DNA from: JBEBBU01 sp041158225
GTDB taxonomy: Bacteria > Pseudomonadota > Gammaproteobacteria > Methylococcales > Methylococcaceae
Reading direction: 5' to 3'
DNA length: 32,597 nucleotides
Assembly (NCBI GenBank): GCA_041158225.1
Contig: JBEBBU010000099.1
Span: forward strand, 1-32,597
Positions 15,914 to 25,182 of the stretch are shown piece by piece. The notes beneath the pieces are model-generated. The model was given only the letters and a program-made list of their open reading frames with translations. It did no database searches and was not told where the DNA came from. The translations under genes and the position numbers were made by a program. Position 1 is the first letter of the stretch; every line of letters begins with the position of its first letter.

Positions 15914-17940
15914 GTACTGAAAAAAATACCCTGTTTCATCCGGCCTATCGTCCTGATATTGACGGACTGCGTGCGATTGCAGTGCTTGCTGTCCTCATCC
16001 ATCACGCCTTTCCCCGCGCTTTCCGCACCGGCTACATCGGTGTGGACATCTTCTTTGTCATTTCCGGTTTCCTGATCAGTGCCATCCTGTTCCGCAGTCT
16101 GGAACAGGAGCGTTTTTCCATCCTCGAGTTTTATGTCCGGCGCGTACGCCGCATTTTCCCGGCATTGCTGCTGATGATGGCCAGCTGTTATGCGCTTGGC
16201 TGGTACGCACTGTTCAGTAGCGAGTTTGCCCTGCTGGGCAAGCACATGCTGGGAGGTGCCGGTTTTATTTCCAACCTTCTGCTCTGGTCAGAGGCTGGCT
16301 ATTTCGACAGCGCCTCTGAAATCAAGCCGCTGCTGCATCTCTGGTCGCTGGGGGTCGAGGAACAGTTTTACATTGTCTGGCCACTGGTGCTCTGGGCGAC
16401 CTGGCGGCGTCATGCCGGATTCCTGCTGGTCACCCTGCTGCTGCTGACAGGATCATTTGCCTGGAATATCCGGGAAATGATCCGTCTGGATGATACCGGT
16501 CTTTTTTATTCGCCCGTGACCCGTTTCTGGGAACTGCTCATGGGTGGCTGGCTGGCCTATGTGTTCCAGCATCCGGAAAAGCTGCCATGGCTACAGCGTG
16601 CATTGACCCGTCATGCCCGCACGCTGTCCCAGATCGGGCTGCTGTTGCTGGTCATGGGGCTCTGGGTGCTGAAAGGGCATCATGCCTATCCTGGTTACCG
16701 CGCATTGCTTCCCGTCATGGGGGCTCTGCTGCTGATCGCCGCAGGGCCAGAAACCTGGATCAACCGTCATGTCCTGGGCAACCGTTACATGGTGTGGGTA
16801 GGGCTGATCAGCTACCCGCTTTATCTCTGGCACTGGCCGTTGCTTTCGTTCATGCGCATCATCAACGGTGATCTGCCGCCAGCTGCCTACCGCTGGGCGG
16901 CGCTGGCCTGCAGTGTCCTGCTGGCGTGGGTGACTTACCGCTGGATAGAGCGGCCTTTCCGTAGCGGCAGCCTGCGTGGCCGGCGTCCGGTCTTTGCGCT
17001 ACTGGCTGGCATGCTGGTGCTCAGCGCCCTGGCCGGCTGGACGGTACTGGAAGATGGCTTCCACGGTCGCAGTGCCAATGCCTATGAAAAGCCGCTTGGC
17101 GCCATGGTCAACTATAACCCCTATCAGCGTCAGGCCTATGAGCGCTGCTATTCCAGGCTACCCTGGCTGCGCGAACAGGTCAGGTGTGCCGTTTTTGGGG
17201 ATAATCCCGGCGCGCTGCTGATCGGCGACAGTCATGCCGAATCCATGTTCCTGTCCGCTGAAGAGCAGGGGGGGAGCGATTTTCCGCATGTGCGCATTGA
17301 CAGTCCAGCCTGTCTGCCTTTTGTGAACTATGTCACCCGTTTCCCCCTGCATACACCCAGAGCCATGGAATGCAATCTTCTGGCGCCATCGCTGCTACGG
17401 GCTCTGCCAGAGTTTGCCAGTATTGAGACTGTCATCATCGTGGCGCGTGGCAGTTTCTATTTCACGGCGGAGGATTTTGCCCAGGGACCCAATACCGGTC
17501 ATCCCATTCACCGTCTCAGCGATGACCGGCGCCTGCTGGGGGTCGAGGGAGAACGTGCCTTTGTCGATGGTTATACTGATCTGGTGAAGCGTCTGCTCAG
17601 CATGGGCAAGCAGGTCGTATTTGTACTGGAGTGGCCTGAACTGGATTTTGATCCCAGAGCCTGCGTGCACAGGCAGGTGCCCTGGCACTACCGGGAAAAC
17701 TGTTTTGTGCCGCGCCAGAAGGTTGAGATGCGCCAGTTCCGCTACCGGCAGCTGGTGGACGAGATCCGGCAGGCCGTGCCTGAGATGAAGGTCTATGATC
17801 CTTTGCCGGTGCTTTGCGATGACAGTCGCTGCATGGTTCGTGTCGGTGACAGCGTGTATTACCGCGACGATGACCATCTGAGTCCGGAGGGTGGTAACCG
17901 GGTACTGGCCGATTTCCTGGGCTGGTATCGGGCCCGCTAG
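15910..17940 (+). CDS. Acyltransferase-3 / SGNH membrane protein (copy 2 of 3)
   Basis: This 676-residue paralogue of the preceding gene keeps the same two-part architecture and near-identical landmark segments. These are RPDIDGLRAIAVLAVLIHH (H31-H32), GYIGVDIFFVISGFLIS, LLHLWSLGVEEQFYIVWP and SYPLYLWHWPLL. SGNH residues are S441 in GDSHA and D653/H656 in DDDH, so the esterase-like domain looks intact. The segment EWPELDFDPRACV is shared with copy 3. Its ATG overlaps the previous stop by four bases (ATGA), implying translational coupling, and copy 3 begins after a one-base gap. Divergence among copies is highest in the linker between membrane domain and SGNH domain (about residues 385-430). 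That pattern fits differing acceptor specificity, although this is an inference. Confidence 0.93.
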   Translation: MSTEKNTLFHPAYRPDIDGLRAIAVLAVLIHHAFPRAFRTGYIGVDIFFVISGFLISAILFRSLEQERFSILEFYVRRVRRIFPALLLMMASCYALGWYALFSSEFALLGKHMLGGAGFISNLLLWSEAGYFDSASEIKPLLHLWSLGVEEQFYIVWPLVLWATWRRHAGFLLVTLLLLTGSFAWNIREMIRLDDTGLFYSPVTRFWELLMGGWLAYVFQHPEKLPWLQRALTRHARTLSQIGLLLLVMGLWVLKGHHAYPGYRALLPVMGALLLIAAGPETWINRHVLGNRYMVWVGLISYPLYLWHWPLLSFMRIINGDLPPAAYRWAALACSVLLAWVTYRWIERPFRSGSLRGRRPVFALLAGMLVLSALAGWTVLEDGFHGRSANAYEKPLGAMVNYNPYQRQAYERCYSRLPWLREQVRCAVFGDNPGALLIGDSHAESMFLSAEEQGGSDFPHVRIDSPACLPFVNYVTRFPLHTPRAMECNLLAPSLLRALPEFASIETVIIVARGSFYFTAEDFAQGPNTGHPIHRLSDDRRLLGVEGERAFVDGYTDLVKRLLSMGKQVVFVLEWPELDFDPRACVHRQVPWHYRENCFVPRQKVEMRQFRYRQLVDEIRQAVPEMKVYDPLPVLCDDSRCMVRVGDSVYYRDDDHLSPEGGNRVLADFLGWYRAR

Positions 17941-17941
17941 C

Positions 17942-20008
17942 ATGAGCACAGGGCAGGGGCTTTATCATCCGGCCTATCGTCCGGATATCGATGGGCTGCG
18001 CGCTTTTGCCGTGTTGGCAGTGCTCCTGCACCATGGCTTTCCCCATGAAGTGAGGGGTGGATATCTGGGCGTTGACGTGTTTTTCGTCATCTCCGGCTAT
18101 CTCATCAGTGCCATCCTGTTCCGCAGTCTGGAACAGGAGCGTTTCAGCATTGCCGATTTTTACCGCCGGCGCATCAACCGCATCTTCCCGGCATTGCTGC
18201 TGGTCATGGCGGCGACCTGGGCTGCGGGCTACACCGTGCTGTTTGCTGACGAGTTTGCCGCGCTGGGCAAGCATCTGCTGGGTGGTGCCGGTTTCGTTGC
18301 CAACCTGGTGCTGTGGTCGGAGGCAGGTTATTTCCAGATCAGTTCCCAGAGCAAGCCGCTGCTGCATCTCTGGTCGCTCGGCATCGAAGAGCAGTTCTAT
18401 ATTTTCTGGCCGCTGCTGCTGTGGGCAACCTGGCGCCGGCACCATGGTTTTCTTCTGGCAACCCTGCTGCTGGCTCTGCTTTCATTTGGCTGGAACCTTT
18501 GGCAGATCGCACAGCATGCCAATACCGCGGCCTTCTATTCACCGCTGACCCGTTTCTGGGAACTGATGGCGGGCGGGATGCTGGCCTGGCTTGAACAGCA
18601 TCCCGGACATTTGCCGCGCATACCCCGTCTGCCCCGGCTCCTGATGTCACTGCTGGGACTGGCCTGTCTGGCTGCAGGTCTCTGCACCCTGAATGAAACC
18701 CTGCCTTATCCGGGCGCCTATGCCCTGTGGCCGGTTGCAGGCGCGGTTCTGCTGATCGCCGCAGGTCCAGGGAATCCAGTCAACCGTTACCTTCTGGGCA
18801 ACCGGCTGCTGGTGGGCATCGGGCTGGTCAGTTATCCACTCTACCTCTGGCACTGGCCGCTGCTGGCCTATGTGCGCATCATTGAGGGCACTGAACCCGT
18901 CTGGCTGTTGCGGCTGGCGGCCCTGCTGCTCAGTGTGCCACTGGCCGTTGCCACCTGGTGGCTGCTGGAGCAGCCATTGCGGCGTCGGCAGGATCAGGCG
19001 CCACGCAGGGCCTGGAAACTGGCGGCCCTGATGCTGGTGGCGGCCCTTGCCGGGCTGATGACATGGAAAATGCACGGTCTGGCCTGGCGTCATGCCAACC
19101 GGCACGAGGCCATGCGTGGCGAGGTGGCGCCTGCCGGTGTGAATGCCCAGCGTGTCCGCAGCCGTTGCCGGCAGTGGCTGCCTGATCTGAGTCCGGTTGA
19201 AGTGATCTGTTTCATGCGTGATGATGCTCCCGAGTGGCTGATACTGGGTGACAGCCATGCGATTTCCCTGCAGGCCGCGCTACAGAAACACTGGGTGGAC
19301 GCCTCCATGATGGTGATTTCCAGCAATGGCTGCCTGCCATTCACCGGCTTCCTGATCCGCATTGACAAGGATATTCCCGGTGCCCGTGACTGTATCCATC
19401 TGGCGCCTGAGGCGCTGCGCGCCCTGGCGCATCTGCCATCGGTCAAAGGCGTGCTGCTGGTCACCCGTGGGCCAGTCTATTTTTCCGGTCAGGATTTCGA
19501 CCGGCGGCCAGGTACCGATCTTCCTATTCACCGCCTGTCTGACCGGCAGCCGCTGGCAGGCACTGAAGCCGAGGATGCTTTCGTTCAGGGCTATCAGCAA
19601 CTGGCCAGGCAGCTGCTGGCCAGTGGCCGGCGCGTGGTCATGATGACCGAGTGGCCCGAACTCAACTTTGATCCATCGCTCTGCGTGCCGCGTACCCTGG
19701 GGCCATGGCAGCGGCCGCCGGCACGCTGCGAAGTCGACAGGTCAAAGGTTGATGCGCGTCAGGCGCGTTACCGGATGCTTCTGGAGCGCATCCGCACAGC
19801 AGCCCCGGGGGTTGAACTGTATGACCCTCTGCCGCTGTTCTGTGATGACAGCCGTTGCAGTGCCATCCAGCATGGCGTGCTGTACTACATGGATGATGAC
19901 CATCTGAGTTCCAGTGGCAGTCGCGCGGTGCTGCTGGACTTTTTGCGATACAGTGACGCAGGTGTGGAGTCCCGGAGCGACTCCAAGTATCATAGGCCGA
20001 ACAAATGA
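17942..20008 (+). CDS. Acyltransferase-3 / SGNH membrane protein (copy 3 of 3)
   Basis: This is a 688-residue third paralogue. The ATG at 17942, one base after the copy 2 stop, gives MSTGQGLYHPAYRPDIDGL, matching the N-termini of the other copies; the open frame upstream is only read-through inside copy 2. Membrane-domain motifs are AFAVLAVLLHH (H30-H31), YLGVDVFFVISGYLIS, HLWSLGIEEQFYIFWPLL and SYPLYLWHWPLL. The SGNH motifs are GDSHA (S438) and DDDH (D651, H654). As in copies 1 and 2, the periplasmic part has eight cysteines at equivalent places, suggesting four disulfides. It is followed 14 bases later by a small metal-binding protein. Acceptor and donor are unknown. Confidence 0.93.
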   Translation: MSTGQGLYHPAYRPDIDGLRAFAVLAVLLHHGFPHEVRGGYLGVDVFFVISGYLISAILFRSLEQERFSIADFYRRRINRIFPALLLVMAATWAAGYTVLFADEFAALGKHLLGGAGFVANLVLWSEAGYFQISSQSKPLLHLWSLGIEEQFYIFWPLLLWATWRRHHGFLLATLLLALLSFGWNLWQIAQHANTAAFYSPLTRFWELMAGGMLAWLEQHPGHLPRIPRLPRLLMSLLGLACLAAGLCTLNETLPYPGAYALWPVAGAVLLIAAGPGNPVNRYLLGNRLLVGIGLVSYPLYLWHWPLLAYVRIIEGTEPVWLLRLAALLLSVPLAVATWWLLEQPLRRRQDQAPRRAWKLAALMLVAALAGLMTWKMHGLAWRHANRHEAMRGEVAPAGVNAQRVRSRCRQWLPDLSPVEVICFMRDDAPEWLILGDSHAISLQAALQKHWVDASMMVISSNGCLPFTGFLIRIDKDIPGARDCIHLAPEALRALAHLPSVKGVLLVTRGPVYFSGQDFDRRPGTDLPIHRLSDRQPLAGTEAEDAFVQGYQQLARQLLASGRRVVMMTEWPELNFDPSLCVPRTLGPWQRPPARCEVDRSKVDARQARYRMLLERIRTAAPGVELYDPLPLFCDDSRCSAIQHGVLYYMDDDHLSSSGSRAVLLDFLRYSDAGVESRSDSKYHRPNK

Positions 20009-20022
20009 GGACGGAGATAGTC

Positions 20023-20235
20023 ATGGCGGTGTGGACGCTCAAAGTGGAAGGTATGAAATGTGGTGGCTGTGAGGGTAGTGTCAGGACCTTGCTGGAAAGC
20101 CAGCCTGGGGTCAGTGATGTCGTGCCCTCCTTCAGGGAAAAACAGGTCCGTCTTACAGTGGACGAGAGCGTGCATCAGGATCCCGCTGCGCTGTGTGAAC
20201 TGCTGAAATCCAAGGGTTACTCAGCTTCTGTCTGA
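20023..20235 (+). CDS. Small heavy-metal-associated (HMA) domain protein
   Basis: This is a 70-residue single-domain CopZ/Atx1-like protein. The metal site is GMKCGGC (C13, C16), followed by the ferredoxin-like fold pattern ending in CELLKSKGYSASV. It probably binds Cu(I), acting as a chaperone or buffer. GGAG six bases before the ATG at 20023 sets the start; an in-frame ATG at 20005 that overlaps the acyltransferase stop would add six residues. No copper ATPase is next to it. The nearest candidate partner is the DsbD/TauE-like membrane protein at 25169, a family often associated with copper handling for cytochrome oxidase assembly. Its location behind the acyltransferases may simply be incidental read-through. 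Confidence 0.88.
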   Translation: MAVWTLKVEGMKCGGCEGSVRTLLESQPGVSDVVPSFREKQVRLTVDESVHQDPAALCELLKSKGYSASV

Positions 20236-20251
20236 CGTTCAAGCTCACTCC

Positions 20252-21238
20252 ATGATGAAAAAACCGGTCAATATCGCCATTACCGGAGCGGCAGGGCAGA
20301 TAAGCTACGCCCTGCTGTTCCGTGTGGCGGCGGGTGACCTGCTGGGTGCTGACCAGCCGGTGATCCTTCACCTTCTTGAAGTTCCTGAAGCCATGCATGC
20401 CCTCAAGGGTGTGGTCATGGAGCTTGAGGATGCGGCCTTTCCACTGCTGGCCGATATCGAGGTGACGGATGATGCCGAAACCGCCTTCAGGGATGCCGAT
20501 ATTGTCTTTCTTGTGGGTGCCAAGCCAAGAAGTGCTGGCATGGAGCGCCGTGATCTCCTGCAGGATAATGCCCATATCTTCAGCAGGCAGGGCCAGGCAC
20601 TGAATGCCGTTGCCAGGCATGATGTGCGCGTGCTGGTGATTGGCAATCCGGCCAATACCAATGCGCTGATTGTGCAGCGCAATGCACCCAGCCTGCCGCC
20701 CGAAAGTTTCAGTGCCATGAGCCGTCTGGATCATAACCGTGCGGTGAGTCAGCTTGCAGCCCATTTTGACTGCGGTGTGGCTGATATCAGTCACATGACG
20801 GTCTGGGGCAATCATTCCTCCACGCAGTTTCCGGATATCCATCAGCTCAGGATCGCCGGCCAGCCACTGGTGCAGCCACTGGATACCGTCTGGTATCTGC
20901 GTACTTTTATCCCGGCCGTGCAGCAGCGCGGTGGCGAAGTCCTTGCTGCGCGTGGCAAGTCCAGTGCGGCATCTGCTGCCCATGCTGCGCTTTGCCATAT
21001 GCGTGACTGGGTGCTGGGTACACCGGAACATGACTGGGTCAGCATGTCGGTCATCAGTGATGGCAGCTATGGGGTAACACCTGGCCTGGTCTTCTCTTTT
21101 CCGGTGCGCTGCCGTCAGGGGCGCTTCGAGATTGTGCGCGGTATTGAACTCAATGATTTCAGTCTGGATCGCATCAGGCTTTCCGAGCAGGAACTGCTCG
21201 CCGAGCGTGATATGGTGGCCCATCTTTTGCCTCATTGA
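20252..21238 (+). CDS. mdh: Malate dehydrogenase
   Basis: This TCA-cycle enzyme oxidises malate to oxaloacetate with NAD. The 328-residue protein belongs to the longer cytosolic-type MDH group shared by Acinetobacter-like gammaproteobacteria and betaproteobacteria, not the 312-residue E. coli type. The nucleotide-binding loop is TGAAGQISYALLFR. Substrate-binding arginines lie in KPRSAGMERRDLL, and the segment GNPANTNALI follows. The catalytic Asp/His pair lies in SRLDHNRA and VWGNHSSTQFPD. Two adjacent ATG codons (20252, 20255) are possible starts, neither with a good ribosome-binding site. No terminator is visible after the stop; the rnpB promoter begins about 10 bases downstream. Confidence 0.95.
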   Translation: MMKKPVNIAITGAAGQISYALLFRVAAGDLLGADQPVILHLLEVPEAMHALKGVVMELEDAAFPLLADIEVTDDAETAFRDADIVFLVGAKPRSAGMERRDLLQDNAHIFSRQGQALNAVARHDVRVLVIGNPANTNALIVQRNAPSLPPESFSAMSRLDHNRAVSQLAAHFDCGVADISHMTVWGNHSSTQFPDIHQLRIAGQPLVQPLDTVWYLRTFIPAVQQRGGEVLAARGKSSAASAAHAALCHMRDWVLGTPEHDWVSMSVISDGSYGVTPGLVFSFPVRCRQGRFEIVRGIELNDFSLDRIRLSEQELLAERDMVAHLLPH

Positions 21239-21248
21239 CGGATAATCC

Positions 21249-21277
21249 GGACTTTTGATCCATTTATGCGTTAGAAT
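21249..21277 (+). promoter_or_regulatory. Candidate rnpB promoter
   Basis: TAGAAT at 21272-21277 lies seven bases before the expected 5' end of RNase P RNA (21285), exactly where a -10 element should be. The paired -35 at 17 bases (GGACTT, 21249-21254) is a poor match to TTGACA. The same TAGAAT hexamer appears in the proposed acyltransferase promoter. Confidence 0.55.
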
Positions 21278-21284
21278 GGTTCCC

Positions 21285-21650
21285 GGAGTTGGCCAGACAG
21301 TCGCTGCCTGTCTCTGACAGGTGGAGGAAAGTCCGGGCTCCCCAGGGCAGGATGCCAGGTAACGCCTGGGAGGCGAGAGCCTACGGAAAGTGCCACAGAA
21401 AATATACCGCCTGACGGGCTTTGTCCGGCAGGTAAGGGTGAAATGGTGCGGTAAGAGCGCACCGCGCTTGCGGCAACGCAAGTGGCAGGGAAAACCCCAT
21501 CCGGAGCAAGACCAAATAGGGGGGCTTTGGGTTCGTCCCATACGTGCGGCCCGCACGGTCCCCGGGTAGGTTGCTAGAGGTGCATGGTGACGTGCATCCC
21601 AGATGAATGACTGTCCCCGACAGAACCCGGCTTACAGGCCGACTCCACCT
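21285..21650 (+). ncRNA. rnpB: RNase P RNA, bacterial class A
   Basis: This is the catalytic RNA subunit that trims the 5' leader of pre-tRNAs. The roughly 366-nt gene aligns along its length with E. coli M1 RNA. Conserved blocks include GGAGGAAAGTCCGGGCTCC near 21322, ATGCCAGGTAACGCCTGGG, GGTAAGGGTGAAA, GTGCGGTAAGAGCGCACCGC, GGAGCAAGACCAAATAGG, AGATGAATGACTGTCC and GACAGAACCCGGCTTA. Helix P1 closes the molecule: GGAGTTGGCC at 21285-21294 pairs with GGCCGACTCC at 21637-21646, with one G-U pair. The 3' end is set by analogy just after ACCT. No strong terminator separates it from polA. This stretch holds no protein gene. Confidence 0.97.
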
Positions 21651-21691
21651 TCTTCCCCTGATCATGGCAGGATCCCACGGTAAACATTGCG

Positions 21692-24424
21692 ATGACCTCT
21701 GGTTCAAAGCCGCTGCTTGTACTTGTTGATGGTTCTTCTTTTCTTTACCGGGCTTATCATGCGCTGCCGCCCCTGACCAGTCCTGGCGGTGAACCGACAG
21801 GTGCTGTGCTTGGTGTCGCCAATATGCTGCGCAAGCTGATGGCCGATTATGTCACGCCCCACATGGTGGTCATTTTTGATGCGCCAGGCCCAGGATTTCG
21901 CGAGGCCATCTATCCCGATTACAAGGCACACCGGCCACCCATGCCGGATGATCTGCGCCAGCAGATAGCGCCGCTGCATGCCCTGATCAGCGCCATGGGA
22001 CTGCCCATGCTGGCCCAGTCAGGTGTTGAAGCCGATGACGTCATCGCCACGCTGGCCCTGCGGGCGGCAGAGCATGGCTATGAAGTGATCATTTCCACTG
22101 GCGACAAGGATCTTGCGCAACTGGTGCGCCCTGGCATCATCCTGGAAAATACCATGACCGATACCCGCATGGATCGTGAGGGTGTCATGGCGCGTTTTGG
22201 CGTGCCGCCGGAGCGCATCGTGGACTATCTGGCACTGGTGGGCGACAGTGCCGACAACATTCCCGGGATTCCCAAAGTCGGCCCGAAAACGGCTGCAAAA
22301 TGGCTGCTTGAGTATGGTGATCTGGATGGACTCATGCGCCGTGCGGACGAGGTTGCCGGCAAGGTAGGTGAGTCGTTGCGGATGCATCTTGAGCAGCTGC
22401 CCATGGCGCGTACCCTTGCCACCCTGCGCTGTGATCTTGCCTTGCCCGAGGTGGCCAGTCTGTGCGCGCAGCCCCCGGATAACGCGCAACTACGTGAACT
22501 GCTCTCCCTGTACGGATTCAGAAGCTGGCTCAGGCAGCTGGAAGGTGATACGGCTGGCGCTGTGGCGTCAGTGCCGCCGCTTCCAGCCGTGGTGCCTGAA
22601 CCGTCCGGTATTGCCCCCGTCTACGACATCATACTGGAACAGGCGCAGTGGGACGCATGGCTGGCCCGTCTCAGCGAGGCAGCCCTGTTTGCCTTTGATA
22701 CCGAAACTGACAGTCTGGATAGCCATGAGGCGCAGATTATCGGCCTGTCCTTTGCCATCAGGTCCGATGAAGCCTGCTACGTGCCGCTGGCCCATGCTTA
22801 TCCTGGTGTGCCGCCGCAGCTGTCACGTGATGTGGTACTGGCTGACCTGCGGCCACTACTGGAAGATGAAAGCCGCGCCAAGGTGGGGCAGCATCTCAAG
22901 TATGACGCCAACGTACTGGCCAACCATCATCATGGCATCATCCTCAGAGGCATGCGGCATGACACCATGCTGGAGTCTTATGTACTGGACAGTACCGCCA
23001 CGCGCCATGATATGGACAGCCTTGCCGCGCACTATCTGGCACGCCAGACCATCCGCTATGAAGATCTGACAGGTAAAGGCAAGGCTGCCCTGAAGTTTGC
23101 CGAAGTCCCGATTGATCAGGCCGGCCATTATGCGGCCGAAGATGCTGAAGTCACGCTGGCCCTGCACCAGACACTCTGGCCCAGGCTGCAGCAGGAAGAA
23201 GCGCTCTGCCAGCTGTATACCGGGCTGGAAATGCCGCTGGTACCCGTGCTGGCTGCCATGGAGCGCAGGGGCGTGCTGATTGATGCAGACCTGCTGCATA
23301 TCCAGAGTGCGGAGCTGGCCGGGCGACTGGCGATACTGGAACACGAAGCGCACGCCATGGCCGGGCAGGCTTTCAATCTCGGGTCTCCGCGCCAGTTGCA
23401 GACCCTGCTGTATGAAAAGCTGGAACTGCCTGTGCTGAAGAAAACGCCAGGGGGACAGCCTTCCACAGATGAGAGTGTGTTGCAGGATCTGGCGGACATG
23501 CATCCCCTGCCGCGCCTGCTGCTGGAACACCGCACGCTCAGCAAGCTCAAATCCACCTATACCGATCGTCTGCCGCTGCAGATGTCTGCCAGTGGCCGGC
23601 TGCATACGTCCTATCATCAGGCAGTGACCGCGACCGGGCGCCTGTCTTCCTCGGATCCCAATCTGCAGAATATCCCCATCCGTAGCGAGGCTGGCCGGCG
23701 TATCCGTCAGGCTTTCATCGCGCCGCCGGGATACCGCCTGCTGGCCGCCGACTATTCCCAGATTGAACTGCGCATCATGGCGCATCTATCCGCAGATCCG
23801 GGATTGCTGGCCGCCTTCGCTGCAGGCGGTGATGTCCACCGCTCTACGGCAGCAGAGATTCTTGGTGTACCCCAGGCTGAAGTCACGCTGGAGCAGCGCC
23901 GTTCGGCAAAGGCCATTAATTTCGGACTGATCTATGGCATGTCGGCTTTCGGGCTGGCGCGCCAGCTGGGGGTGCCCCAGAAGGAAGCCCAGGCTTACAT
24001 GGATGTTTACTTCCAGCGCTATCCCGGCGTGCGCGAGTATATGGAGAGCACGCGCACCCGGGCAAAAACATATGGTTATGTCGAGACCCTGTTCGGACGG
24101 CGTCTCCATGTGCCGGATATCAACGCACGCCAGGCCCAGCGCCGGCAGTATGCCGAACGTACCGCCATCAATGCGCCGATGCAGGGCAGTGCCGCTGATA
24201 TCATCAAGCGTGCCATGCTGGCGGTGGATGCCTGGATTGCATCCTCCGGACTGGATGTGCACATGATCATGCAGGTGCATGACGAACTGGTTTTTGAGGT
24301 CAGGGATGATCATGTGGTGGCGGCGCGCGAGGGTATTATCCTGGCGATGAGCGCTGTGGCCGATCTCGCCGTACCTCTCCTGGTTGAGGCCGGAACAGGC
24401 CTTAACTGGGATGAAGCCCATTGA
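21692..24424 (+). CDS. polA: DNA polymerase I
   Basis: Pol I fills gaps and removes RNA primers in Okazaki-fragment processing and excision repair. The 910-residue protein has all three domains. The 5' nuclease domain (about 1-290) begins LVLVDGSSFLYRAYHALPPL and includes GDKDLAQLV and GDSADNIPGIPKVGPKTA. The 3'-5' exonuclease is intact, with D336/E338 in FDTETDS, LKYDANVLAN and YAAEDAEVTLAL. The polymerase domain has motif A ADYSQIELR (D687), motif B RRSAKAINFGLIYG and motif C QVHDELVFEV (D864). Proofreading is therefore probably active, unlike in Taq-type relatives. The ATG has no strong ribosome-binding site. The stop overlaps or lies just before the pyrF start. Confidence 0.98.
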   Translation: MTSGSKPLLVLVDGSSFLYRAYHALPPLTSPGGEPTGAVLGVANMLRKLMADYVTPHMVVIFDAPGPGFREAIYPDYKAHRPPMPDDLRQQIAPLHALISAMGLPMLAQSGVEADDVIATLALRAAEHGYEVIISTGDKDLAQLVRPGIILENTMTDTRMDREGVMARFGVPPERIVDYLALVGDSADNIPGIPKVGPKTAAKWLLEYGDLDGLMRRADEVAGKVGESLRMHLEQLPMARTLATLRCDLALPEVASLCAQPPDNAQLRELLSLYGFRSWLRQLEGDTAGAVASVPPLPAVVPEPSGIAPVYDIILEQAQWDAWLARLSEAALFAFDTETDSLDSHEAQIIGLSFAIRSDEACYVPLAHAYPGVPPQLSRDVVLADLRPLLEDESRAKVGQHLKYDANVLANHHHGIILRGMRHDTMLESYVLDSTATRHDMDSLAAHYLARQTIRYEDLTGKGKAALKFAEVPIDQAGHYAAEDAEVTLALHQTLWPRLQQEEALCQLYTGLEMPLVPVLAAMERRGVLIDADLLHIQSAELAGRLAILEHEAHAMAGQAFNLGSPRQLQTLLYEKLELPVLKKTPGGQPSTDESVLQDLADMHPLPRLLLEHRTLSKLKSTYTDRLPLQMSASGRLHTSYHQAVTATGRLSSSDPNLQNIPIRSEAGRRIRQAFIAPPGYRLLAADYSQIELRIMAHLSADPGLLAAFAAGGDVHRSTAAEILGVPQAEVTLEQRRSAKAINFGLIYGMSAFGLARQLGVPQKEAQAYMDVYFQRYPGVREYMESTRTRAKTYGYVETLFGRRLHVPDINARQAQRRQYAERTAINAPMQGSAADIIKRAMLAVDAWIASSGLDVHMIMQVHDELVFEVRDDHVVAAREGIILAMSAVADLAVPLLVEAGTGLNWDEAH

Positions 24425-24444
24425 TGACTGGAGAAAATGAACTG

Positions 24445-25182
24445 ATGTCACACGTCTACTCACCCAAGCCCATACCATCAGAAGAGCGGCTGATCATGGC
24501 GCTGGATGTGCCTGGTATGGATGAAGCGCGCCAGCTGGTTGAAAAGCTGGACGACAGTGTCCACTTCTACAAGATCGGCATGGAACTGTTCATGGCCGGT
24601 GATGCCTTCGGCCTGATTGCCTGGCTCAAGGCGCGCCAGAAGAAAGTGTTTGTCGATCTCAAGTTTTTTGATGTGCCCGAAACCGTGGCGCGCGCCATAC
24701 GCGCACTGAGTCATCACGGGGTTGATTTCGCCACCATTCATGGCAATCAGGCCATCATGGAGGCTGCGGCGGCGGCCAAGGGTGACCTCCGTGTACTGGC
24801 GGTGACCGCGCTGACCAGTCTGGACCGGGGTGATCTGGATGATCTTGGCTTCCAGTGTGATGTGGCTGCCCTGGTGCTGTCGCGTGCACGCCGGGCGCTT
24901 GAGGCTGGTTGTGATGGCGTGGTCTCCTCGGGGCTGGAGGTCGAGGCTCTGCGGCGCGAGGTTGACCATCGCCTGCTGGTGGTCAACCCTGGTATCCGTC
25001 CGGTGGATAACCGTCAGGATGACCAGAAGCGGACGGTGACAGTCGCCCAAGCTTTTGCCTATGGCGCCGATTACATTGTCGTGGGGCGGCCCATCCGTGA
25101 TGCCGCCAATCCGCTTGAGGCAGCGCGCACTGCCCAGGCCCAGATAAAGGCTGCGCTGGAGAATAACCATGCATCATCTTGA
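24445..25182 (+). CDS. pyrF: Orotidine 5'-phosphate decarboxylase PyrF
   Basis: PyrF decarboxylates OMP to UMP, the last step of de novo pyrimidine synthesis. The ATG at 24445 gives 245 residues, the same length as the E. coli enzyme, with GGAG at 24430-24433. An in-frame ATG at 24424 overlapping the polA stop would add seven residues and cannot be excluded. The catalytic Asp/Lys/Asp network is DLKFFDVPETVARA. The N-terminal substrate strand is IMALDVPGMDEA, and the phosphate-gripper region is VVNPGIRP and YIVVGRPIRDAANP. Its 3' end overlaps the next membrane-protein gene by 14 bases. Confidence 0.95.
   Translation: MSHVYSPKPIPSEERLIMALDVPGMDEARQLVEKLDDSVHFYKIGMELFMAGDAFGLIAWLKARQKKVFVDLKFFDVPETVARAIRALSHHGVDFATIHGNQAIMEAAAAAKGDLRVLAVTALTSLDRGDLDDLGFQCDVAALVLSRARRALEAGCDGVVSSGLEVEALRREVDHRLLVVNPGIRPVDNRQDDQKRTVTVAQAFAYGADYIVVGRPIRDAANPLEAARTAQAQIKAALENNHASS

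Noticed and set aside
13910..20008. Acyltransferase triplet as a recently transferred island
   Set aside because: Base composition and codon usage look like those of the flanking genes, and no mobile-element remnants or direct repeats border it, so transfer is not supported by inspection.
20153..21556. Long minus-strand open frame (467 codons) across mdh and the RNase P RNA gene
   Set aside because: It runs antisense to a clear mdh gene and across a structured RNA. The translation has no recognisable domain and is rich in His/Gln/Arg, as expected of a shadow frame.
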